DNA from: Streptomyces hygroscopicus subsp. hygroscopicus
Lineage (GTDB): Bacteria > Actinomycetota > Actinomycetes > Streptomycetales > Streptomycetaceae
Direction of reading: 5' to 3'
Assembly: GCF_001553455.1 (NCBI RefSeq)
Contig: NZ_BBOX01000133.1
Coordinates: 1-39,864, forward strand
Length of the DNA stretch: 39,864 nt
Shown here in pieces: positions 15,007 through 22,556 of this stretch. Numbering within the stretch: position 1 is the stretch's first letter; the number at the start of each line of letters is the position of its first letter. Made by a program: the position numbers and the translations under genes. The notes below the pieces were generated by a model. It saw nothing but the letters and a program-made list of their open reading frames with translations. It made no database searches and was not told the DNA's origin.

Positions 15007-16440
15007 TCACCGGCCGCCGCCGACGGCCGGTGCGGCCGAGCCGCCGGCCGCGCTGGCGAAGTGGTTGCGGCACAGGCCCTGGCGCCGGGCGTCCCACACC
15101 ATGTACCCACCGAGCACCAGCTGGGTGAGGCTGCGGGGGATCGCCCCCCACCGGTCGCCCAGCCGCATCCCCGCGAGCCTCGCCGCCCGCCTGGCCCGTC
15201 CCCATGCCGGCCGGGTCCGCCGGGTGGCGTGCGGGATCAGCAGACAGGGACCGCGGCTGGGCAGCGACCGGGTGTGCTCGGCCGAGGACGCCAGCCGGAA
15301 GCGCCGCAGCACCTCCTCGGTCGCGACCCGCATGGTCAGCACGGCGAAGCCACGGGCCGGGCAGGGCCGGTTGGCGGTCACGCCGAACGGAATGAAGGAG
15401 GACGGCCTGGTGTCCGCGGACAGCCAGCGGTCCGGGTCGAAGCGCTCATGGCCGGCGGCCCCCGACCGCTGGTACTCGGGGTAGTTGAACAGCAGGACCG
15501 AGCCCGCCGGTATCGGGGGTCTGCCGGACCGGGGGATGTCCGCGGTCGTGACGCGGTGGGCCACCCCGAAGAGCGGGAAGTGCTGGAGCGTCTCGTTGAT
15601 GACGTGGTCCAGGTAGTCGGCGTCCTCCTCACCGGACAGCAGACGCTCCTGGACCGGCTGGTGGGTGGCCAGGGCCAGCAGCAGATGGGCCATCGCCTCC
15701 GACGACTGCACCACGGCGGTGTTGAAGAACGTGCCCTGGAGGTAGTACGCCCGCTCCCGCTCGGTGAGCAGTGACGGCAGCGGTACCGGCGGGGGAGCGG
15801 TGGCCAGCCGCTTCCGCAGGTACGCGGTGAGCCGGTTCCGCCGGTCCATATGGCGCAGGCCGGTGCACTTCAGGGCGCTGACCACGTCATCCGCGTTGCC
15901 GACGATCAGGTCCCGGACCGGGCGCGGGCACGGTTCGCGGAAGACCACCTCGTAGTAGACCTCGGCCCATACCGGCATCATCAGATCGCGCAGTCGCACC
16001 CGGTGTTCCCGGGCACCGGTTCCGCCGGTGGCCTCGTCGAGTTCATCGAGCACCCGCCGGGTGCAGCGGCCGACCAGCTCGCTCCACCGCTCCCGGGAGA
16101 GCCCGGCGAGAATCCGCCGGGTCGTCCGGGAGACCTCGTCGTACCGCGGGCCGGGTTCCAGATGCTCCTGGTGGACTTCGGGACCGGGGGCGAGCCAGTA
16201 CCAGAACAGATCCGACAGGGCGGCGCCGCGGCTGCGGCCGTTCGCGGCCGGATGCCCGTAGATCCGCTTGAACTCCTCGGCGGGCACCTCGCGGCCGGGC
16301 ACCGCGATGCCCTCCTCGCCGTTGACCCAGGCGAAGAGGCGCACCCGCAACGCGATCACCAGCCGGGGCAGCCAGTAGGGCAGGCCGGCCGTCAGCCCCA
16401 CGGCGGCCGCACCGGCGAGCGGCCGTCCGACGCCCCTCAT
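15007..16440 (-). CDS. Atypical cytochrome P450 lacking the ExxR arginine
   Basis: 477-aa haem-thiolate protein. The cysteine ligand is Cys360 in SSFIPFGVTANRPCPARGF; this loop has one residue more than the standard FxxGxRxCxG. The K-helix motif is NETLQ, so the near-universal Arg of ExxR is Gln286 (codon CAG, read directly). The I-helix has FFNTAVVQSSEAM instead of the usual acid/Thr pair. Asn240 and the TANRPC loop recall the plant CYP74 hydroperoxide-metabolising enzymes, which do not use O2, but this likeness is from memory. Residues 10-35 are hydrophobic and may touch membrane, and about 70 residues extend beyond the core. The ATG overlaps the upstream stop (ATGA), so it is coupled to the FMN oxidase gene. 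Confidence 0.8.
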   Translation of the reverse strand: MRGVGRPLAGAAAVGLTAGLPYWLPRLVIALRVRLFAWVNGEEGIAVPGREVPAEEFKRIYGHPAANGRSRGAALSDLFWYWLAPGPEVHQEHLEPGPRYDEVSRTTRRILAGLSRERWSELVGRCTRRVLDELDEATGGTGAREHRVRLRDLMMPVWAEVYYEVVFREPCPRPVRDLIVGNADDVVSALKCTGLRHMDRRNRLTAYLRKRLATAPPPVPLPSLLTERERAYYLQGTFFNTAVVQSSEAMAHLLLALATHQPVQERLLSGEEDADYLDHVINETLQHFPLFGVAHRVTTADIPRSGRPPIPAGSVLLFNYPEYQRSGAAGHERFDPDRWLSADTRPSSFIPFGVTANRPCPARGFAVLTMRVATEEVLRRFRLASSAEHTRSLPSRGPCLLIPHATRRTRPAWGRARRAARLAGMRLGDRWGAIPRSLTQLVLGGYMVWDARRQGLCRNHFASAAGGSAAPAVGGGR

Positions 16441-17567
16441 GAGACGGCCCCACCAGGCCGGACGGCCTCCGCACCGGGGAAGGGGGGCGCCGGCCCCCAG
16501 GCCGGGGCGCGCACCAGATCCGGGCTGAGGTCCGTGACACCGCGGGCCCCGCACAGCGCCAGGGCCTGGTCGAACTCCTCGCGCAGCAGCTCCAGCAGAC
16601 GCCGCACGCCCTTCTCCCCGCCCTCGGCCAGGGCCCACATCACCGGGCGGCCGATGCCCACGGCGGACGCCCCGAGCGCCAGCGCCTTGACCACGTCGGT
16701 GCCCCGTCGCACACCGCCGTCCAGCACGATCGGCACCCGCCCGCCGACCGCCGCGTACATCTCGGGCAACAGCTCGATCGTGGCGGGCACGGTGTCCAGC
16801 TGGCGGCCCCCGTGGTTGGACAGCACCAGCCCGTCGGCACCGTGGTGCACCGCGAGCCGGGCGTCTTCCGGGTGCAGGACGCCCTTGAGCAGGATCGGCA
16901 GCGAGGTGATGCCGCGCAGCCAGTCGAGGTGCTCCCAGGAGATCTCCGGCGACATGGCGATCGGGCGCACCCGGCCGTCCTGGCGCGGGTCGGCCATGTG
17001 CTCACAGCGCAGTCCGTCCGGCAGATCCAGGAAACCGTTGCGCAGGTCGCGCTCGTGTGCGCCGCGCACCGGGGAGTCCACGGTGACCACCAGGGCGGCG
17101 CATCCGGCGTCGGTGGCCCGCCGCACCAGGGCCTCGGTGAACTCCAGGTCGGGCTGGAGGTAGAGCTGGAACCACAGGGGCGCCGGATCGCCGTCCGCAC
17201 CGGCGTCGCGGGCGGCCCGGGCGATGGCCTCCACCGCCACGGTGGACGCCATGCTCACGATCATGATCGCTCCGGCGGCCGCGGCGGCGCGGGCGGTGGC
17301 CAGCTCCCCCTCGGAGCAGACGAGTTTGTGGAAGGCGGTCGGCGAGAGCAGGACCGGGGTCCGCGCACGGCTGCCGAGCAGGGTGATCTCCGGCGTCCGT
17401 ACGGTGCTGCCGCGCAGCACCCTGGGCAGCAGCCGCAGCCGCCGGAACGCCTCCTCATTGGCCCGTACGGTGATCTCGTCCGCCGCCCCGCCGGCGATGA
17501 AGTCGGCGTGCACGGGATCGAGTCTGGTCCGGGCGGCGTCTTCGAAGTCCTGGACGGTCATCAGCAT
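16437..17567 (-). CDS. FMN-dependent alpha-hydroxy-acid oxidase (4-hydroxymandelate oxidase-like)
   Basis: 376-aa TIM-barrel flavoenzyme that oxidises L-2-hydroxy acids to 2-oxo acids, usually with O2. LLKGV (Lys228), LSNHGGRQLD (His252 base, Arg255) and VLDGGVRRGTDVVKA give the active site and FMN-phosphate binding. Tyr136 in QLY is present. The first substrate-binding Tyr of glycolate oxidase is replaced by Phe23 (ADFIAGGAADE). The same DF-x-AGG pattern occurs, as I recall, in hydroxymandelate oxidases of glycopeptide producers, as does the FHKLVCSEGELATARAA region. A mandelate-like substrate is therefore plausible. It lies 9 bases after the flavoprotein gene and overlaps the next P450 gene by four bases. 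The start is ATG 17567; ATG 17561 is also possible. Confidence 0.88.
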   Translation of the reverse strand: MLMTVQDFEDAARTRLDPVHADFIAGGAADEITVRANEEAFRRLRLLPRVLRGSTVRTPEITLLGSRARTPVLLSPTAFHKLVCSEGELATARAAAAAGAIMIVSMASTVAVEAIARAARDAGADGDPAPLWFQLYLQPDLEFTEALVRRATDAGCAALVVTVDSPVRGAHERDLRNGFLDLPDGLRCEHMADPRQDGRVRPIAMSPEISWEHLDWLRGITSLPILLKGVLHPEDARLAVHHGADGLVLSNHGGRQLDTVPATIELLPEMYAAVGGRVPIVLDGGVRRGTDVVKALALGASAVGIGRPVMWALAEGGEKGVRRLLELLREEFDQALALCGARGVTDLSPDLVRAPAWGPAPPFPGAEAVRPGGAVS

Positions 17568-17576
17568 GGGGCGGTG

Positions 17577-19181
17577 TCACCGCCCCGCGGCGGCGGGCCG
17601 GGGAGCCTGCTGACGGGCGAAGAACCCGGCCAGCGGGGCGTGGTGGACCTCGGGGTGGTCCCACTGGTTCTCCAGGTTCTCGGCCATGTGATGGGTGCCG
17701 AGGAGCGCCCCGCCCCGGAAGTGGCGGATCACCGGATGCAGATAGGAGGCGTCGAAGGCGTCCGCCACGGAGTTCTGGGCCGTCCGGCGCACCGTGATGT
17801 CGAAGGGATCGACCTTGTCGTGGTCGGGGCCGTACTCCAGGGTGACGGTGAAGTAGTCGGCCCCCGCCGTCAGGGCGCTGTCGTGGGCGTAGGCGACCGG
17901 CACCTCTTCGTGGTAGCGGCTCTGGCCGTCGGCCGCAGTGACCAGCAGATCGCCGATCACACCGAACTGCTGCCACAGCGCGGAACTCCGGTTGACCCGC
18001 GCCACCACCGCGTCGGCGAGCGCGGACGGATCGGTGGCGAGCGGCTCGTACGGCCAGGGCCGGCCGTGGTGGCGTTCGTCCAGGATGCGGCTCAGCGCGC
18101 GGACGGCGTAACGGAAGCCGTGGATGAAGCCGTTGGTGGACTTCTTGAAGTCGCGCTGCTGGGTGAGGGTGCCGGCGAAGTACAGCCCGGGGACGTTGAC
18201 CGACTCATAAGCGGGGGTGAGGGCGGCGAAGCGGTCGTCGATGACCAGCTCCGGGCGGCACTCGGGGTCGAACGGCGAGGCGTCGAACCGGAAGCCGGTG
18301 CACACGATGATCCGGTCGTAGACCAGCTCCTTCACGATGTCGTCCGCCCGGGAGAAGCTGAAGCGCACCCGGTACCGGCCGCCCTCGCCCGGCTCCTTGT
18401 CGATCGCCAGCACATCGCCGTCCAGCAGGGCGTTCTGCGACTTGAGCTGGTAGGTGTCGAGGAAGTTGTTGTTGACGGCGCGCAGATGGCCCACGTAGTG
18501 GGTGTTCCACGCCAGCCGCAGGGTGTGCGGTCCGGCCACATGGATGACGGCGGCCGTCTCGATGAGGTTGTCGGCCGTCTCCAGCGCGGAGTTGCCCTTG
18601 CCGAGGATCAGCACGCGCTGGTCGGTGAAGTCCTCGGGGTCCACCGACACATCGATGTAGTTCTCGGCGGTCTCGATGCCGGGCACATCGGGAACGTGGG
18701 GAAGGCTCACCCCGGTGGCCATCACCAGCCGGCGGCCGTGGTGGTCCCGCCCGTGCTGGTCGGTGACGGCGAAACCGTCGTCGTCACGGCGGATCCGCAC
18801 CGCGCGGGTGTCGTAGGCGATGTCGAGGCCGAACGCCTCGGCGAAGTCGGCCAGATAGCGCACGAAGTCGTCGGCCTGCGGGAAGTAGCGCTTGCTGTAG
18901 CGGGTGAACAGCAGATCCGGGTCCGGGGACAGCAGGGAGTTCCAGTCCATCCGGAGATTGAGCTCGGCGTCGTCGGTGCCGGTGTGCACCTTGTTGATGG
19001 AGATCAACTGGCGGTGGCGGGGGAACGTCCGGAAGAAGGTGCCCGGTCCGTCTCCGGCTTCCAGGATCCGGTAGCGATGTCCCGCCGCCCCTAACAGCTG
19101 GCCGAGCTGGAGGCCGGCGGGACCGCCACCGATCACCAGGTAGTCGAGAGCGTCGGGAGAGTGGAGCGGTTCGTTGTGCAC
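17577..19181 (-). CDS. FOXRED2-like FAD/NAD(P)H flavoprotein monooxygenase
   Basis: 534-aa two-dinucleotide-domain flavoprotein. GGGPAG (18-23) binds FAD and GKGNSA (194-199) binds NAD(P)H. From memory, several segments match animal FOXRED2 closely: FPRHRQLISINK, NLRMDWNSLL, FVRYLADFAE, NTHYVGHLRAVNNNFLDTYQ, and FIHGFRYAVRALSRIL. The N-terminal signal peptide and ER-retention tail of the animal proteins are missing, as expected for a bacterial enzyme. The likely chemistry is oxygenation or oxidation of a small molecule; the substrate is unknown. The start is GTG 19181 with GGAAGG upstream. Codon 30 is TTA (19092-19094), so it may require bldA tRNA. It is the first gene of a tightly spaced sub-operon with the FMN oxidase, P450 and antiporter. 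Confidence 0.85.
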   Translation of the reverse strand: MHNEPLHSPDALDYLVIGGGPAGLQLGQLLGAAGHRYRILEAGDGPGTFFRTFPRHRQLISINKVHTGTDDAELNLRMDWNSLLSPDPDLLFTRYSKRYFPQADDFVRYLADFAEAFGLDIAYDTRAVRIRRDDDGFAVTDQHGRDHHGRRLVMATGVSLPHVPDVPGIETAENYIDVSVDPEDFTDQRVLILGKGNSALETADNLIETAAVIHVAGPHTLRLAWNTHYVGHLRAVNNNFLDTYQLKSQNALLDGDVLAIDKEPGEGGRYRVRFSFSRADDIVKELVYDRIIVCTGFRFDASPFDPECRPELVIDDRFAALTPAYESVNVPGLYFAGTLTQQRDFKKSTNGFIHGFRYAVRALSRILDERHHGRPWPYEPLATDPSALADAVVARVNRSSALWQQFGVIGDLLVTAADGQSRYHEEVPVAYAHDSALTAGADYFTVTLEYGPDHDKVDPFDITVRRTAQNSVADAFDASYLHPVIRHFRGGALLGTHHMAENLENQWDHPEVHHAPLAGFFARQQAPRPAAAGR

Positions 19182-19222
19182 AGTGCCTTCCTTCCAGGAG
19201 CGCGCTGCCGTGGGAAAGCCGT

Positions 19223-19262
19223 CACAATTTTTCCTTTAAATCTCAACGACCACTCTAGTAAG
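19223..19262 (-). promoter_or_regulatory. AT-rich leader/promoter region of the flavoprotein sub-operon
   Basis: A 40-base stretch with ATTTAAAGG and AAAAATT runs is the most AT-rich segment in this part of the window. It lies about 40-80 bases before the GTG at 19181, in the 139-base gap after the SDR gene. Exact -35/-10 boxes could not be fixed. Confidence 0.35.
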
Positions 19263-19320
19263 ACGCGTTCCACGTGAGCAACCACCGAAAACAGGCCAGT
19301 GTGATCGACTCGCCATCGCC

Positions 19321-20085
19321 TCAGACGGCGGACCAGCCGTTGTCCACGGGCAGGATGACGCCGTTGACGTTGCTGGCGGCCTCGGAGGCGAGGAAGACGA
19401 TGGCGGCGGCCTGTTCCTCGGCGGTGGCGACCCTGCCGACGTTCGCGGCGTGGGCCCCTATGACGGACGGACCGTGGGCCCCGGGCCGGGCGTCGACCCG
19501 GATGCTGGTCGCGGTGCCGCCCGGGGCGATGGCATTGGCGCGGATGCCCTGGTCCCGGTACATCACGGCGAGGGACTTCACCAGGCCCACCACACCGTGT
19601 TTGGAGGCGGTGTAGGCGGCGCCGGCCGCACTGCCGCGCAGCGCCGCCTCGGACGCGGTGAAGACGATCGCGCCGCGGCCCGCGGCCAGCATGTTCGGCA
19701 GCGCGGCCCGGGTGAGCATGAAGGGGGCCGTCAGATTGATCCGCAGCACACGGTCCCATTCGCTGTCGTCGGTGTCCGCGACCGCCGAGAAGCGGTCCAT
19801 GACGCCGGCGTTGTTGACCAGGACGTCCAGACCGCCGAACTCCTCCACCGCCGTGGCCACGACCTGGTCCACCACCCGCTGATCGCCGAGGTCGCCGACG
19901 ACCGCGCGGGCCGAGCCCCCTTGGGCGGCTATGGCGGTGACCACCTGTTCGGCGCCGTCCCGGTCGAGGTCCGCGACCAGCACCCGCGCCCCCTCCCCGG
20001 CGAGCGCCAGGGCCGTGGCCCGGCCGATTCCCGATCCCGCTCCGGTGACGATGACGCCGCGGCCCTCGAGCCCGGTGCTGCTCAC
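19321..20085 (-). CDS. Short-chain dehydrogenase/reductase (classical SDR)
   Basis: 254-aa NAD(P)-dependent oxidoreductase with a Rossmann fold. TGAGSGIG binds the cofactor, VADLDRDGAE follows beta-2 (the Asp suggests NAD), DVLVNNAGVMD is the NNAG motif, and AAYTASKHGVVGLVKS holds the catalytic Tyr-x-x-x-Lys. PGGTATSI and the C-terminal GVILPVDNGWSAV complete the fold. It would oxidise an alcohol or reduce a ketone. The start is set at GTG 20085, with GAGAGGA upstream; in-frame GTG and ATG codons lie further up but have no such site. It follows the ferredoxin gene by about 140 bases on the same strand. Confidence 0.88.
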   Translation of the reverse strand: MSSTGLEGRGVIVTGAGSGIGRATALALAGEGARVLVADLDRDGAEQVVTAIAAQGGSARAVVGDLGDQRVVDQVVATAVEEFGGLDVLVNNAGVMDRFSAVADTDDSEWDRVLRINLTAPFMLTRAALPNMLAAGRGAIVFTASEAALRGSAAGAAYTASKHGVVGLVKSLAVMYRDQGIRANAIAPGGTATSIRVDARPGAHGPSVIGAHAANVGRVATAEEQAAAIVFLASEAASNVNGVILPVDNGWSAV

Positions 20086-20227
20086 GCGTGTTCCTCTCCC
20101 CGCGGCCGTCCGTGCCGCGTTCACCGTGGATGTGTGGTCCGTCCCGGCCACCGCCGACCGGGCGGCGCGAGGCGGTCACATGGGCCCCGGGGCTCCGACG
20201 CCACCGGCCGCGCCGCCCGCGTGGCCG

Positions 20228-20422
20228 TCAGTCCTGGATGCCGATGGCCAGGGCGGGGCAGACCGCCGCGGCGTGCCGGACGCCGTCGGCCCGCTCCGCC
20301 GGGGGCTCGGCGTCGAGCAGTACGGCGATGCCGTCCTCGTCGCGCTGGTCGAACACCTCGGGCGCGGCGACCACACACTGGCCGGAAGCGACGCACTTGT
20401 CCTGGTCGACGGTCACCTTCAT
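20228..20422 (-). CDS. 3Fe-4S ferredoxin (P450 redox partner)
   Basis: 64-aa single-cluster ferredoxin, MKVTVDQDKCVASGQC at the N-terminus and AAAVCPALAIGI near the end. Three Cys remain (10, 16 and the CP near residue 56). The position of the fourth in C-x-x-C is Ala/Ser, which is the pattern of actinobacterial 3Fe-4S ferredoxins that pass electrons to P450s. The start is ATG 20422 with AAGGAG upstream. It lies 17 bases after the CYP105-like gene, so the two surely form a pair. No dedicated ferredoxin reductase lies nearby. Confidence 0.92.
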   Translation of the reverse strand: MKVTVDQDKCVASGQCVVAAPEVFDQRDEDGIAVLLDAEPPAERADGVRHAAAVCPALAIGIQD

Positions 20423-20439
20423 CGGCTTCTCCTTCTTCC

Positions 20440-21669
20440 TCACCAGGTCACGGGCAGTTCGTAGACGCCGTAGACGGATCCGTCGTGCTTGAACGGGATC
20501 CGCTCCAGCTCGGTGGCCGGCCGCAGGGTGGGGATGCGGCGGTAGAGGGTGCCGTACACGACCTGGAGCTCCATCCTGGCGAGTGGCTGACCCAGGCACT
20601 GGTGCACCCCGAAGCCGAAGGCCACATGGCGGCGGGCGTCGCGCCGGATGTCCAGCCGGTCGGGTTCGGCGAACACCTCGGGGTCCCGGTTGGCGATGTC
20701 ATTGGCCAGGATCAGCCCCTCGCCCGCCCGGATGACCTCCCCGGCGATCTCGATGTCCTCCGTCGCTACCCGGCGCCGCCCGTTGTGGGTGATGTGCAGG
20801 TAGCGCAGCAGCTCCTCCACCGCCGAGGAGACCAGCGCGGGGTCGTCGGTGTCGCGGAGCAGGGCGAGCTGATCGGGGTGCTCGAACAGGGCGAGGGTGC
20901 CGAGCGCGATCATGTTCGCGGTGGTCTCATGGCCCGCGATCAGCAGCAGCACGCCCATCTGCGCCGCCTCCTCACGGGACAGCTCACCGGCCGTGACCCG
21001 GGTGGCCAGTCCGGAGAGCAGGTCGTCGACGGGGTCCGCGATCTTCTCGCCCATCAGATCGTTCAGATAACCGATCAGGTTCCCGTGGGCGGCCGACCGC
21101 TGCTCGGGCGTGACGTCGAGGTTGATGATGACCTTGCTGTTGGTCTGGAAGAAGTCGTGGTCGGCATAGGGCACTCCGAGCAGCTGACAGATCACCAGCG
21201 AGGGCACCGGCAGGGCGAACGCGTCCACCAGGTCCACCGGCTTCGGGCCGGCCAGCAGGTCGTCGATCAGGTCGTCCACGATCTTCTGGACGCCGGGCCG
21301 CATCGCCTCGACCCGCTTGATGGCGAACGGCGCCGTCACCATGCGCCGGAGCCGGGCGTGCTCGGGGTCGTCCTTCAGGATGAAACTGACCCCCGAACCG
21401 CCGGGCGGGAGCGGGGACTGGAGGGGATAGCCGGGCCGGGTGATGTCCGCGCTGACCCTCGGGTCGGCCAGCAGGGCCCGCTGATCGGCGTACCGGGTCA
21501 CCAGCCACGGAGTGCTGCCGTCCCACAGGCGGACCCTCGACAGCGGGCCCTCCTGCTGCCTGTCCCGCAGCGCCGGCGGCGGGTCGAACGGGCAGCCCGC
21601 CGCCCGGGCCATCGGAAACTCCGGGGCCCCGGCGGCGCGCTCGTCCACCGCGTTCACAGTGCTGGTCAT
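20440..21669 (-). CDS. Cytochrome P450, CYP105-like
   Basis: 409-aa soluble bacterial P450. All hallmarks are standard: I-helix LLLIAGHETTANM (245-250), K-helix Glu286/Arg289 in VEELLRY, and the haem loop FGFGVHQCLGQPLAR with Cys358. The N-terminal FPMARAAGCPFDPPPAL and the SFILKDDPEHARLRRMVTAPFA segments are typical of the streptomycete CYP105 family, whose members hydroxylate macrolides, steroids and xenobiotics. The start is ATG 21669 with GAGGGAG upstream. It lies 87 bases after a TetR gene and directly before its ferredoxin. It contrasts with the second, aberrant P450 in the same block. Confidence 0.92.
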   Translation of the reverse strand: MTSTVNAVDERAAGAPEFPMARAAGCPFDPPPALRDRQQEGPLSRVRLWDGSTPWLVTRYADQRALLADPRVSADITRPGYPLQSPLPPGGSGVSFILKDDPEHARLRRMVTAPFAIKRVEAMRPGVQKIVDDLIDDLLAGPKPVDLVDAFALPVPSLVICQLLGVPYADHDFFQTNSKVIINLDVTPEQRSAAHGNLIGYLNDLMGEKIADPVDDLLSGLATRVTAGELSREEAAQMGVLLLIAGHETTANMIALGTLALFEHPDQLALLRDTDDPALVSSAVEELLRYLHITHNGRRRVATEDIEIAGEVIRAGEGLILANDIANRDPEVFAEPDRLDIRRDARRHVAFGFGVHQCLGQPLARMELQVVYGTLYRRIPTLRPATELERIPFKHDGSVYGVYELPVTW

Positions 21670-21755
21670 CGCTCCCTCAATTCGTCTGAGGCGGGTGGTG
21701 GAACCCCCGTTGTCCACCGACGGCCCGCACGGACCGCTGGTGTGATGGGCCGCGG

Positions 21756-22409
21756 TCAGCGGGTGACGGGCGCCAGCCACAGCCCGACGATCCCGTCGAT
21801 CAGGCCGGTGGCGGCGTCGTGCCAGCTGGACCGGGGCGTGGCGGTGTTCTCGGCCAGTGCGCGCTCGCGCTCGGCGCACATGTGCACGATGAGGTTGCGC
21901 GCCATGTCACCACGTTCGACGCGCACCTCCAGCGGCAGTTCGGGAAGGCACCGGTTGAATCCGTCAAGAGTGTGCCGCAGCGCCGGAGAGGCCAGGGACT
22001 CCTCCGCCACGATCTCGTGGAGCGCGGGATCGGTCAGCACCTGGGCGCAGAACCGCGCGTACCAGGTCGGGCCGTCCAGTTCCGCCAGGTGCTCGAGGAC
22101 CGGGCGGACCAGGCAGGCCACCCAGTCCCGTACGTCGGTGGAGTCGCCGATCTCCCGCAGCAGCCGCTCGCGCCCCCGCTCGACCTGCTGGGCGTGTTTG
22201 CGCACGATGGCCCGCACCAGGTCGGCCTTGGTACCGAAGTGGTAGCCGACCGCGGCGTTGTTGCCCTGGCCGGCGGCCTCGCTGACCTGGCGGTTGGAGA
22301 CCACGTACACCCCGCGCTCGGCGAACAGCCGCTCCGCCGTGGCCAGGATCGCCTCCCGCGTGGCCAGGGCCCGTTCGTCCCGTACGGTCCTGCCCGCCAC
22401 GGTCACCAC
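21756..22409 (-). CDS. TetR family regulator heading the oxidative block
   Basis: 217-aa regulator. Residues about 14-62 are the TetR DNA-binding domain: ATREAILATAERLFAERGVY, then VSNRQVSEAAGQGNNAAVGY and HFGTKADLVRAIV. The VGYHFGTK end of the recognition helix is typical. The C-terminal domain is helical with DGPTWYARFCAQVLTDPAL, seen in streptomycete TetR proteins next to oxidative genes. The start is GTG 22409 (or GTG 22406), with GGTGAGG upstream. It is the first gene of the minus-strand run that continues with P450 and ferredoxin. An 18-bp perfect inverted repeat lies about 120 bases upstream, so autoregulation and control of the downstream genes are likely. Confidence 0.9.
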   Translation of the reverse strand: MVTVAGRTVRDERALATREAILATAERLFAERGVYVVSNRQVSEAAGQGNNAAVGYHFGTKADLVRAIVRKHAQQVERGRERLLREIGDSTDVRDWVACLVRPVLEHLAELDGPTWYARFCAQVLTDPALHEIVAEESLASPALRHTLDGFNRCLPELPLEVRVERGDMARNLIVHMCAERERALAENTATPRSSWHDAATGLIDGIVGLWLAPVTR

Positions 22410-22529
22410 CTCACCGGAAGGCCGCGCGGCTCAGCGGCCGTTCGCCGGTTCCTCGCTGCACGCCGCTCTCCTTCGCTCCGGGGCCGTCATCGACATGATC
22501 AGGCAACCCCATGGGTTTGGTTAAGTCAA

Positions 22530-22547
22530 GCGACTGATTTAAGTCGC
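22530..22547. promoter_or_regulatory. Putative TetR operator (18-bp palindrome)
   Basis: GCGACT-GATTTA-AGTCGC is a perfect inverted repeat with 6-base arms and a 6-base AT-rich centre. A third half-site-like TTAAGTC lies next to it (22521-22527). It sits upstream of the TetR gene and just before the 18-bp repeat array, with a TTGACT hexamer (minus strand) alongside that may be a -35 box. Confidence 0.6.
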
Positions 22548-22556
22548 CTCCGTTAT

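Noticed and set aside
19450..22245. 931-codon plus-strand frame across the P450/SDR region
   Set aside because: Exact antisense shadow of well-supported minus-strand genes, rich in Val/Gly/Asp/Arg as such shadows are.
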